From CAZLNV01 sp964561095 (lineage in GTDB: Bacteria > Bacillota_I > Bacilli_A > RF39 > UBA660): a stretch of DNA of 10,684 bases. Below are positions 4,595 to 10,684 of this stretch, in pieces. The DNA is taken from positions 1 to 10,684 of the forward strand of contig CAZLNV010000029.1 of NCBI GenBank assembly GCA_964561095.1, given 5' to 3'. Each line of letters starts with the position of its first letter. Positions within the stretch are counted from its first letter, which is position 1. A program made the position numbers and the translations under genes. The notes under the pieces are model-generated. The model was given only the letters and a program-made list of their open reading frames with translations. It did not search any database and was not told the DNA's origin.

Positions 4595-5287
4595 ATGGAT
4601 CAAGAAAAATTTGGAAGATTTGTAAAAAAAATTAGGAAACAAAATCATTTAACTCAAAAAGATTTAGCTGATAAATATAATGTAACTTATCAAGCTGTCA
4701 GCAAATGGGAAAATGGAAAAAATTTACCCGATATATTACTTATTAAAAAAATGAGTGAAGATTTTAATGTTGATATAAGAGAATTATTAAATGGTGAAGT
4801 TACAAAGAAAAAAAAGACACTATTGATATTAATAATACTTAGTATATTTGCTTTAATAAGTATACTAATGATATTTATTTTTAAAAATAAAAGTGATTAT
4901 GAATTTAAAACTTTATCAAGTGAGTGTAGTCACTTTACTATAACAGGAAGTGTAGCTTACAATGATAATAAATCCTCTATATATATATCATCTGTTAAGT
5001 ATTGTGGTGGTGATGATGAGAACAAATACAACAATATTGAATGCAAATTATATGAAAAAAGTGGGAATATAGAAAAAGTAATTGATACAAAGACATATAA
5101 CTCAGAGGGTCTATTAAAATTAGAAGATTTTTTGCAAGAATTAACATTTACTATAGATAATTATTCAAGGGTGTGTAAACAATTTAAGGAGAATAATTTG
5201 TTTTTGGAAATAAATGCAAGTAAAGGCAAAGAAGAAATTATTACATATAAAATTCCATTATCAATTAACGATAATTGTTTAAGGTAA
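4595..5287 (+). CDS. Membrane-anchored XRE-family transcriptional regulator
   Basis: The 230-residue protein has three parts. Residues about 7-62 form a Cro/C1-type helix-turn-helix (LTQKDLADKYNVTYQAVSKWE, N40 G41, LPDILLIKKMSEDFNV). A basic KKKK precedes one transmembrane helix (about 75-96). A sensor-like domain of about 130 residues (about 97-230) would lie outside the cell, and it contains C111, an isolated YCGG and several further cysteines. The family binds DNA with the cytoplasmic HTH; the outer domain may sense an envelope signal (inference). AGGTGG lies 6 bases before ATG 4595. The AlkD-like gene is 31 bases upstream and a terminator overlaps the stop, so these two may form one unit. 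No conserved operator could be identified by eye. Confidence 0.82.
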   Translation: MDQEKFGRFVKKIRKQNHLTQKDLADKYNVTYQAVSKWENGKNLPDILLIKKMSEDFNVDIRELLNGEVTKKKKTLLILIILSIFALISILMIFIFKNKSDYEFKTLSSECSHFTITGSVAYNDNKSSIYISSVKYCGGDDENKYNNIECKLYEKSGNIEKVIDTKTYNSEGLLKLEDFLQELTFTIDNYSRVCKQFKENNLFLEINASKGKEEIITYKIPLSINDNCLR

Positions 5288-5310
5288 CTCAACTAAAAGT
5301 TGAGTTTTTT
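5286..5310 (+). terminator. Intrinsic terminator of the XRE gene
   Basis: AACTCAACT (5286-5294), loop AAA, AGTTGAGTT (5298-5306): a perfect 9-bp stem ending in six Ts. Its first two bases belong to the TAA stop codon. Confidence 0.9.
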
Positions 5311-5321
5311 CAACCCACAAT

Positions 5322-5350
5322 TTATTTACTATTACATTTTACATTATAAA
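5322..5350 (+). promoter_or_regulatory. Weak promoter candidate for the rhodanese-thioredoxin pair
   Basis: TATAAA (5345-5350) lies 25 bases before the start codon region of the next gene. The best spaced -35, TTATTT (5322-5327), is poor. Position after a terminator argues that a promoter must lie here. Confidence 0.35.
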
Positions 5351-5374
5351 ATAAAGTGTGAAAGGAGTAAAATT

Positions 5375-6016
5375 ATGAAAAAAATTTTATTAATATTAAT
5401 GCTTACTATTTGCATGTGTGGTTGTGCAAAAAAAATGCCTTTACCTGAAGTAACTGGAGGAGAAAGGGGAATGCTTGGAATAGATAACAACATTAACGAA
5501 TCATCAATAGACAAATATTTAACTAGAAGTGATAGTGTTTATATGGATGTTAGGATGTTAAAAGACGAAGCTAACTATGAAAATATTGGAGGGGATTCAT
5601 ATTTATCCGGATTTGTAAAAGGCTTTGAAGTTTTACCATATCCGTTTTTAGCACCTTTAGAAGGATTACCAGAAGCAGTTGGAACAGGTTACACCGGTAA
5701 ATCATTATTTAGTAAAAATGATAATGATGAATATATTGCAAACTACAAAGAATCTCTTGAAATGTTAGAATACTTTTTCCCAAAAGACAAATATATTTTC
5801 TTAATGTGCGGTGGTGGTGGATATGCTGGAATGACAAAAAGTTTATTAGTATCACTTGGTTGGGATGAAAATAAAATTTATAATGTTGGAGGTTATTGGT
5901 ATTATGAAGGTAATAATAATATACAAATAAAAAAAGAAATAGATGATAAAGTTTCATATGATTTTTGGAAAGTAACTTATCATAATATAGACTTTAATGC
6001 TTTAAGCGAGTTATAA
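5375..6016 (+). CDS. Rhodanese-like lipoprotein
   Basis: The 213-residue product starts at ATG 5375, with GAAAGGAG 6 bases upstream; the longer frame from 5300 runs through the previous terminator and is not used. A lipoprotein signal peptide ends ICMCGC (C17), with an unusual Met-Cys-Gly before the lipidated cysteine. The rest has a rhodanese layout: SVYMDVR (54-60) with a following acidic helix, GF..LPYP (83-90), IFLMCGGGGYAG with the expected catalytic C145 at the start of the phosphate-binding-type loop, then LGWDENKIYNVGGYWYYEG. Rhodaneses carry sulfur as a cysteine persulfide; on the outer membrane face it might handle sulfane sulfur or bind an anion instead. The loop is glycine-rich (CGGGGYAG) rather than the usual CxxGxR. 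It is immediately followed by the thioredoxin-like gene. Confidence 0.78.
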   Translation: MKKILLILMLTICMCGCAKKMPLPEVTGGERGMLGIDNNINESSIDKYLTRSDSVYMDVRMLKDEANYENIGGDSYLSGFVKGFEVLPYPFLAPLEGLPEAVGTGYTGKSLFSKNDNDEYIANYKESLEMLEYFFPKDKYIFLMCGGGGYAGMTKSLLVSLGWDENKIYNVGGYWYYEGNNNIQIKKEIDDKVSYDFWKVTYHNIDFNALSEL

Positions 6017-6017
6017 A

Positions 6018-6482
6018 ATGAAAAACAAAATATTAATAATGTTTATAATAATGATAGCGTTAATAACTGGCATTTTAATAGTACTACCAATTAATAGAAA
6101 AGATAAATTTTATCTTAGCAAGGAATCATATGGAAAAGGTGAATTTACATCAGTAAATAATGAAGAAATAGAAAATATCTTAAATAATGATGGGTCCATT
6201 GTTATTTATACATATAATAATTATTGCAGTTTACCTGTATCATGTGAAGAAGTATTTAAAAGTTATGAAAAAAAGTATAACATATCTTTTTATTCAATTT
6301 CTTTTGAAAACTTTAAAAATACTTCATTATATAAAACAGTTAAATATGCTCCATCCGTAATTATAGTTAAAGATGGTAATATCGTTGATTACTTAGATGC
6401 ATCTAATGATGAAGATCTACAAAAATATCAAAATAAATTAAAATTTGAAAGATGGATTAATAATCATATTTATACTAAATAA
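6018..6482 (+). CDS. Membrane-anchored thioredoxin-fold protein with CX5C motif
   Basis: The 154-residue protein has one N-terminal membrane anchor (about 5-24) and an outer thioredoxin-like domain. SIVIYTYNNYC is the central strand leading into C70-SLPVS-C76, which has five residues between the cysteines instead of the usual two. YAPSVIIVKDG (110-120) supplies the cis-proline (P112) and the following strand, and a C-terminal helix ends at FERWINNHI. The ATG lies one base after the rhodanese stop and has only a weak ribosome binding site (GCGAG), so translation is probably coupled. Pairing with a rhodanese-like lipoprotein suggests an extracytoplasmic thiol/persulfide exchange couple (inference). 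Thioredoxin assignment rests on fold pattern; the long CX5C loop may be a disulfide brace rather than a redox centre. Confidence 0.75.
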   Translation: MKNKILIMFIIMIALITGILIVLPINRKDKFYLSKESYGKGEFTSVNNEEIENILNNDGSIVIYTYNNYCSLPVSCEEVFKSYEKKYNISFYSISFENFKNTSLYKTVKYAPSVIIVKDGNIVDYLDASNDEDLQKYQNKLKFERWINNHIYTK

Positions 6483-6487
6483 TAATC

Positions 6488-6509
6488 AGTTAGTGTCTGC
6501 TAATTTTTT
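6488..6509 (+). terminator. Weak terminator after the thioredoxin-like gene
   Basis: AGTTAG (6488-6493), loop TGTCTG, CTAATT (6500-6505), T run to 6509; six pairs including one G-U. A further AT-only inverted repeat (AATTTTTT/AAAAAATT) follows at about 6502-6521. Confidence 0.5.
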
Positions 6510-6533
6510 ATAAAAAAATTATTGGTAAATAAA

Positions 6534-6562
6534 TTGACAATATATTATAAAAATGGTATTAT
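6534..6562 (+). promoter_or_regulatory. Promoter of ileS
   Basis: A perfect TTGACA (6534-6539), 17-base spacer and TATTAT (6557-6562) preceded by TGG (extended -10). Transcription would start near 6569, leaving about 260 bases of untranslated leader. Confidence 0.9.
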
Positions 6563-6569
6563 TTTAATC

Positions 6570-6806
6570 GAAACAAAGAAGGCTATAATAGAGACTTAAT
6601 ATTATAATGAAATTTATAGTGAGCAGATGATAGTGGAAACTCTGTATAAGTAATGTAATATGAATATCACTCTATTGTCATAATTTCGAAATATTTAGTA
6701 AGAATTATCGTATTCTCTTATGTTACAAGAGACACAATTATTAGATTGTTGTAAATGGTGGTGAAAAGTCAGGCTTTTTCTATTTATAATAGAAAGGGCT
6801 TTTTTT
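6570..6806 (+). promoter_or_regulatory. T-box riboswitch, isoleucine specifier, with terminator
   Basis: The leader has the parts of a tRNA-sensing T-box. The base of Stem I is AATAGAG (6587-6593) paired with CTCTATT (6670-6676). Just 5' of the closing strand lies TGAATATCAC, which offers ATC (6666-6668), an isoleucine codon, as specifier. At the 3' end TGTAAA (6750-6755) can pair with TTTATA (6783-6788), and GAAAAG (6763-6768) with CTTTTTC (6774-6780). This leaves a 7-base bulge UGGUGGU (6756-6762) whose UGGU complements the tRNA 3' end ACCA. The competing terminator is a 14-bp stem, 6771-6784 with 6788-6801, loop TAT, followed by Ts to 6806. Uncharged tRNA-Ile should stabilise the antiterminator and switch ileS on. 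The canonical bulge is UGGNACC; the ACC is missing here. Confidence 0.88.
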
Positions 6807-6829
6807 GTTTAAATGAAAGGGTTATTTAT

Positions 6830-9800
6830 ATGGCAAATTTAAAAAATTATGATTTTGTAAAAAATGAGGAAGAAGTATTAAAATATTGGGAAGATAATCA
6901 ATGTTTTAAAAAATTACTTGAAAAAAATAAGGATGGTAAAAAATATCGTTTTTTAGATGGACCAATAACTGCAAATAATAAGATGGGAGTTCATCATGCT
7001 TTTGGAAGAAGTTTAAAAGATTGCTTTTTAAGATATAAGGCAATGAATGGATATACTTCTCATTACAGAAATGGATTTGATGGACAAGGACTTTGGGTAG
7101 AAGTAGAAGTTGAAAAAGATTTAGGGTTCAAGACTAAAAAAGATATTGAGGATTTTGGACTTGATAATTTTACAACTGCTTGTGTAGAAAGAGTTAAGAA
7201 GTTTTCTGGTATTATTACAGAGCAATCAAAAAGATTAGGTCAGTGGATGGATTGGGATAATTCATACTATACTTTATCAGACACTAATATAACTAGTATT
7301 TGGTATTTTTTGAAAAAATGTAATGAATTAGGAATGATTAAAGAAACTTATAAACCAATGCCATGGTGTATTAGATGTGGTACATCATTATCAGAACATG
7401 AAATGACAGGAAGTTATCATGATGTTACATGCAAAGCAGTATTTTTTAAATTGCCAATTAAAGGTAAAGATTATAAAGCATTGGTATGGACTACAACTCC
7501 TTGGACATTATGTGCTAATGTAGCACTTGCTGTTAATCCAAAATTTGATTATGTCATTGTTGAATTTAATGATACCAAGGAGAAATTATTATTATGTAAA
7601 GACATATATGAGAAAAAATTTAGTCAGAAGGGTAAAGTAATTAGTACTATAAAAGGCTCAGATCTTGAAGGCTTAGAGTTTGAGACTTGCTTTCCAGAAT
7701 TAAAAGCACAAGAAGGCGTTAAACATAATATTGTTTTATGGGATATGGTTGATTCAGTTGAAGGAAGTGGAATTGTACATATAGCGCCAGGATGTGGTGC
7801 TGAAGATTTTGAACTTGGTTTATCTTTAGGCCTAGACAATGTTATACCAATTGATGAATCTGGAATTATGTATAATGATTTTGGATTTCTATCAGGTAAA
7901 AAGGCTAGTGAAGTTGAAGAACTTGTATTTGAAGAATTAAAGCGTCAAGATAAGTTATTTTTTACACATGAATATAAACACTCTTATCCATATTGCTGGA
8001 GATGTAAACAAGATATTATGTTTAGATTAGTAAAAGAATGGGCAATAGATGTTGATGTAATTAGAGATAAATTGATAAAGAATGCATCAACCGTTAAGTA
8101 TAACCCCGCTTATCAAGAAAAAAGAATGTTAGATTGGCTAACTAATATGGGAAATTGGAATATTTCTAGAAGAAGATTCTATGGGTTACCATTACCTTTT
8201 TATAAATGTGAAAAATGTGGTCATTTGACTGTTGTTGGTTCAAAAGAAGAATTAAAAGCGTTAGCGGTTAATAAAGAAAAAGTTGATAATTTGAAAGAAT
8301 TACATAGACCATATATTGATGAAGTTAAAATTATATGTCCAGAATGCGGGGAAGAAGTATCTAGAATTCCTCAAGTTGGTGATGTATGGTTGGATGCCGG
8401 AATTGTACCTTTTTCTACTTTAAAGTATTTTGAAGATAAAGAATATTGGCGTGAATATTTTCCTGCAGAATTAGTTGTTGAAGCGACAGAACAAATTAGA
8501 TTATGGTTTTATTCAATGCTATTTATGTCTACTGTTTTGGAAGGATGCGCTCCATATGAAGGAGTTGGTACTTATGGAATGGTTGTTAAAGAAGACGGAA
8601 CTAAGTTTAGTAAGTCAAACAAAAATGATTTGTCTTTCGACGATGTAGTAGTAACTAGCGGAGCAGATATTATTAGATATAATTATTTAGGAGCAAACAG
8701 GATAAACGATATTAGATTTGGTTCTAAAATGTTAGAAGATGCTAAAAGAAAATTAATGAGTTTTTATAATATTGTATCTTTCTTTGATTTATATTATGAG
8801 ATAGATAAACCAGATCTTACTAAGAATTATGAAACTGTAGGAATTTCAGATAAATGGCTTGAAAGTAGAATAAATAAATTTGTAAATGAAGCTAAAAAAT
8901 GTTATGAAAATTATGAGACATTTACAACTATAAAATTATTTGAAGAATGCAGTGATGAAATATCCAATTGGTATATAAAAATCAATAGAAAAAAATTCTG
9001 GAAATCTGATATGAATGATGAAAAGTATTCAGCATATCAATCATTATATAGAGCAATTAAATGTATAATTCAAGTTATGGCACCAATTATCCCATTTATG
9101 AGCGATTATATTTGGAAGAATTTAGTGTTAAATGTTGAACCAAATGAAGTTATTTCAGTACATTTATCTAATTTTCCTGGTGAAAAAGAATATGATGAAG
9201 AATTATTAAAAGAAACTGCTGAAGTAAGGGAAATAGTCACAACTGCACTTAGAATTAAAAACGAAAATGATTTAAAATTAACTCAACCTTTAAGATGTTT
9301 ATATTTATGTGGCTATGAGCATTTGTCAGTATCTGAATATGAAGAAATCTTGTCTAATGAATTAAATGTAAAAGATATTAAATATTTGGAAAATAAAGAA
9401 TTATTATGTACTCCATATTTATCTCTTGATTTTAAAACAGCTGGAATGGCTTATAAAGAAAAAGTTAATGATGTTAAAAATTTACTTTTGAATTTAAATA
9501 AAGAAGACATGAAAAATATTTATGATAAATATAGTTCTAATGAAGTAATTATATTAAATAATATAGAAGTTTTAAAAGACACATTAAAAGTAGAATATAA
9601 GTATAATGAAGGAATAAAAGTCATTGAGGAAAATGATAAATTAGTTGCATTAGATGTAACAATTGATGAAAAATTATATGAAGAATTTCTTTATAGAAAG
9701 TTATTAAGACATTGCCAAGTTGCCCGTAAAGAAGCAGGATATGATGTGGTAGATAGAATAGAAATATCATTAATAACTGATTCGAATGAGATACTTAATA

Positions 9801-9937
9801 TGATTAATAATTATAAGGAAAGTATCGCAAGGGAAACATTATCTAAACTATCAATAGGAGAAATGAATAATAAAGATTTTTCTAAAGAAGTGGAATTATT
9901 AGATGATGTAAAAGTTGTAATTGAATTGAAGAAGTGA
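6830..9937 (+). CDS. ileS: Isoleucyl-tRNA synthetase, type 2 (IleRS2)
   Basis: This enzyme of 1035 residues charges tRNA-Ile in the cytoplasm. The start at ATG 6830 is chosen because GAAAGGG lies 9 bases upstream; the in-frame ATG at 6755 falls inside the T-box bulge and would translate the terminator. Rossmann-fold signatures: DGPITANNKMGVHH, with the HIGH-equivalent GVHH at 53-56, and KFSKS at 592-596. The editing domain (VWTTTPWTLCANVA, HIAPGCGAEDF) appears intact, so mischarged valine should be hydrolysed. Probable zinc sites are C180/C183 and C460/C463 with C503/C506. NWNISRRRFYG and a long C-terminal anticodon-binding region (about 650-1035) complete it. Sequence style and length match the IleRS2 group, which is related to eukaryotic and plasmid MupA enzymes and tends to be insensitive to mupirocin. 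Confidence 0.97.
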   Translation: MANLKNYDFVKNEEEVLKYWEDNQCFKKLLEKNKDGKKYRFLDGPITANNKMGVHHAFGRSLKDCFLRYKAMNGYTSHYRNGFDGQGLWVEVEVEKDLGFKTKKDIEDFGLDNFTTACVERVKKFSGIITEQSKRLGQWMDWDNSYYTLSDTNITSIWYFLKKCNELGMIKETYKPMPWCIRCGTSLSEHEMTGSYHDVTCKAVFFKLPIKGKDYKALVWTTTPWTLCANVALAVNPKFDYVIVEFNDTKEKLLLCKDIYEKKFSQKGKVISTIKGSDLEGLEFETCFPELKAQEGVKHNIVLWDMVDSVEGSGIVHIAPGCGAEDFELGLSLGLDNVIPIDESGIMYNDFGFLSGKKASEVEELVFEELKRQDKLFFTHEYKHSYPYCWRCKQDIMFRLVKEWAIDVDVIRDKLIKNASTVKYNPAYQEKRMLDWLTNMGNWNISRRRFYGLPLPFYKCEKCGHLTVVGSKEELKALAVNKEKVDNLKELHRPYIDEVKIICPECGEEVSRIPQVGDVWLDAGIVPFSTLKYFEDKEYWREYFPAELVVEATEQIRLWFYSMLFMSTVLEGCAPYEGVGTYGMVVKEDGTKFSKSNKNDLSFDDVVVTSGADIIRYNYLGANRINDIRFGSKMLEDAKRKLMSFYNIVSFFDLYYEIDKPDLTKNYETVGISDKWLESRINKFVNEAKKCYENYETFTTIKLFEECSDEISNWYIKINRKKFWKSDMNDEKYSAYQSLYRAIKCIIQVMAPIIPFMSDYIWKNLVLNVEPNEVISVHLSNFPGEKEYDEELLKETAEVREIVTTALRIKNENDLKLTQPLRCLYLCGYEHLSVSEYEEILSNELNVKDIKYLENKELLCTPYLSLDFKTAGMAYKEKVNDVKNLLLNLNKEDMKNIYDKYSSNEVIILNNIEVLKDTLKVEYKYNEGIKVIEENDKLVALDVTIDEKLYEEFLYRKLLRHCQVARKEAGYDVVDRIEISLITDSNEILNMINNYKESIARETLSKLSIGEMNNKDFSKEVELLDDVKVVIELKK

Positions 9938-9952
9938 TTTGTCACTTCTTTT
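9929..9952 (+). terminator. Intrinsic terminator of ileS
   Basis: AAGAAGTGA (9929-9937), loop TTTG, TCACTTCTT (9942-9950): a perfect 9-bp stem with Ts to 9952. The TGA of the 5' arm is the ileS stop codon. Confidence 0.88.
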
Positions 9953-9973
9953 ACTTTTAATTGATATAATTAA

Positions 9974-10002
9974 TTGACCAAACATAAACAACATTGTAAA
10001 AT
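9974..10002 (+). promoter_or_regulatory. Promoter of the prepilin-like gene
   Basis: TTGACC (9974-9979), 17-base spacer, TAAAAT (9997-10002). A TGATATAAT extended -10 element also occurs at 9962-9970 but without a -35. Confidence 0.75.
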
Positions 10003-10044
10003 TGATTATATAGAATATTAAGATATTTTAAAAGGAAGGAATTT

Positions 10045-10422
10045 ATGAAAAAAGGTTTTACATTAACAGAAATATTAGCTGTAATAGTTTTACTCGGAAT
10101 AGTTATAACTCTTGCAGTTCCGGCTGTTAATAAAATTACAAGTCAGGCTAAAGCAAACGAATTAAAAGATAAAATAAATTTAATAGAAACATCTGCCGTC
10201 TTTTATGCACAAAAAGAGGTAAATACATATCCAACTGATGTAACAATTGACACATTGATAGCAAATGACTATTTAAAGGCTGATGTAGCTAACGGAGTAG
10301 GAAATTGCAGTAATTCAAATGGGTGTATGATAAACCCATTAAACAATTCGGTCTTAAATAACGAAGTCACTTTATCTAAAGATTTAAATGGAAAGATAAC
10401 CGCAACATATAATGAAAATTAG
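10045..10422 (+). CDS. Type IV prepilin-like protein (pseudopilin)
   Basis: The 125-residue protein begins MKKG followed by FTLTEILAVIVLLGIVI, the class III signal of type IV pilins and competence pseudopilins. Cleavage is expected after G4 and the invariant glutamate is at +5 (E9). The hydrophobic stretch to about residue 28 is both export signal and pilus-core helix. The rest is a short globular domain with a likely disulfide pair in GNCSNSNGC (about residues 86-95). GGAAGG lies before ATG 10045. Substrates of this type need a prepilin peptidase and assembly ATPase encoded elsewhere; none is visible here. It stands alone between ileS and tRNA-His, so whether it serves a pilus, DNA uptake or secretion cannot be told. 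Confidence 0.9.
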   Translation: MKKGFTLTEILAVIVLLGIVITLAVPAVNKITSQAKANELKDKINLIETSAVFYAQKEVNTYPTDVTIDTLIANDYLKADVANGVGNCSNSNGCMINPLNNSVLNNEVTLSKDLNGKITATYNEN

Positions 10423-10431
10423 TTAATATAC

Positions 10432-10460
10432 TTGATATTTATTACAAATTATGATATATT
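10432..10460 (+). promoter_or_regulatory. Promoter of tRNA-His
   Basis: TTGATA (10432-10437), 17-base spacer, TATATT (10455-10460) preceded by TGA (extended -10). The tRNA begins 14 bases after the -10. Confidence 0.82.
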
Positions 10461-10473
10461 ACTAATGCTTTAT

Positions 10474-10549
10474 GGCGGTATTGGTGAAGTGGTAACACGG
10501 TAGATTGTGGCTCTATTATGCATGGGTTCAATTCCCATATACCGCCCCA
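10474..10549 (+). tRNA. tRNA-His (anticodon GTG)
   Basis: The acceptor stem is GCGGTAT with ATACCGC (7 bp). The extra G at 10474 pairs with C73, the G-1:C73 identity pair unique to tRNA-His, here encoded in the gene. The D arm is GTG/CAC, the anticodon stem GTAGA/TCTAT (one G-U) holds the loop TTGTGGC with anticodon GTG, and the T arm has the loop TTCAATT. CCA is encoded at 10547-10549. Confidence 0.96.
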
Positions 10550-10563
10550 TTAAGAATAATACT

Positions 10564-10603
10564 GCTCTCAAACTCATTAAAATAAAGGGTTTGAGAGCTT
10601 TTT
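10564..10603 (+). terminator. Intrinsic terminator of tRNA-His
   Basis: GCTCTCAAACTC (10564-10575) pairs with GGGTTTGAGAGC (10587-10598) over 12 bp with one G-U, followed by five Ts. The remaining 81 bases to the window edge hold no gene. Confidence 0.9.
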
Positions 10604-10684
10604 AATGCTTTTAAAACTTAAAAAATGGTCAAAATTAGTAACTAAAACTACTCATTTTAAAAATATATAATTACGCGGTATAAT

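Noticed and set aside
5300..5374. N-terminal extension of the rhodanese-like protein from 5300
   Set aside because: It starts inside the terminator of the XRE gene and would bury the lipoprotein signal peptide that begins at 5375.
6755..6829. N-terminal extension of IleRS from the ATG at 6755
   Set aside because: That ATG lies across the T-box bulge and the extension would translate the terminator hairpin; ATG 6830 has a proper ribosome binding site and begins where the family does.
7624..7839. Other out-of-frame open frames (1912-2106, 3154-3411, 5709-5957 minus, 7624-7839 minus)
   Set aside because: All lie inside well supported genes in another frame, have no ribosome binding sites and show no recognisable domain.
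10656..10684. Promoter at the right window edge (TATAAT at 10679-10684)
   Set aside because: The hexamer is perfect, but there is no extended -10 TG, the -35 is poor (TTTAAA), and the downstream gene cannot be seen.

Overview
The window is AT-rich DNA from a low-GC Gram-positive lineage (Bacillota; many features would suit an uncultured gut Bacilli/RF39-like or Erysipelotrichia-like organism, but that placement is inference). TGA is used as an ordinary stop (for example at the ends of the AlkD-like gene and ileS), so this is not a mycoplasma-type code. Strong AGGAG-type ribosome binding sites, lipoprotein signal peptides, a T-box leader and tRNAs with encoded CCA all fit a Gram-positive host. 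All genes lie on the + strand.

Layout. 1-125: 3' end of tRNA-Thr(CGT) and its terminator. 141-1032: two unrecognised genes, one with a 36-bp in-frame tandem repeat. 1033-1444: a gene-free tract that opens with a sequence closely resembling the pMV158/MobV-type origin of transfer (nick motif TAGTGTG/TTA on the minus strand). It continues as a run of back-to-back hairpins and ends in a terminator plus promoter. 1445-2855: a CPBP (CAAX-type) membrane protease and a small DUF3221-like lipoprotein, each preceded by a nearly identical terminator-promoter block and followed by the same 16-mer. Between them, at 2253-2340, are 11-bp-spaced CAGGAA(A)T repeats that abut a further promoter. 2900-5287: a YwaF/TMEM164-like membrane protein, an AlkD-like DNA-alkylation repair protein, and a membrane-anchored XRE regulator. 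5375-6482: a tightly coupled pair, a rhodanese-like lipoprotein and a membrane-anchored thioredoxin-fold protein with a CX5C motif. 6483-9952: an isoleucyl-tRNA synthetase (type 2) behind a consensus promoter and an Ile-specific T-box riboswitch with an unusual antiterminator bulge. 9974-10603: a prepilin-like gene and tRNA-His with clear promoters and a terminator.

Region 126-6482 looks like an accessory segment between housekeeping loci (tRNA-Thr on one side, ileS/tRNA-His on the other). It consists of single-gene modules with their own promoters and terminators, mostly cell-envelope or stress functions. The orphan oriT-like site indicates past or present mobilisation by a relaxase acting in trans; no relaxase, integrase or transposase gene is visible in the window. 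The best candidates for new biology are the oriT/hairpin tract, the duplicated terminator-promoter cassettes, the helically phased repeats, the T-box with a UGGUGGU bulge, and the GXHH active-site swap in IleRS.
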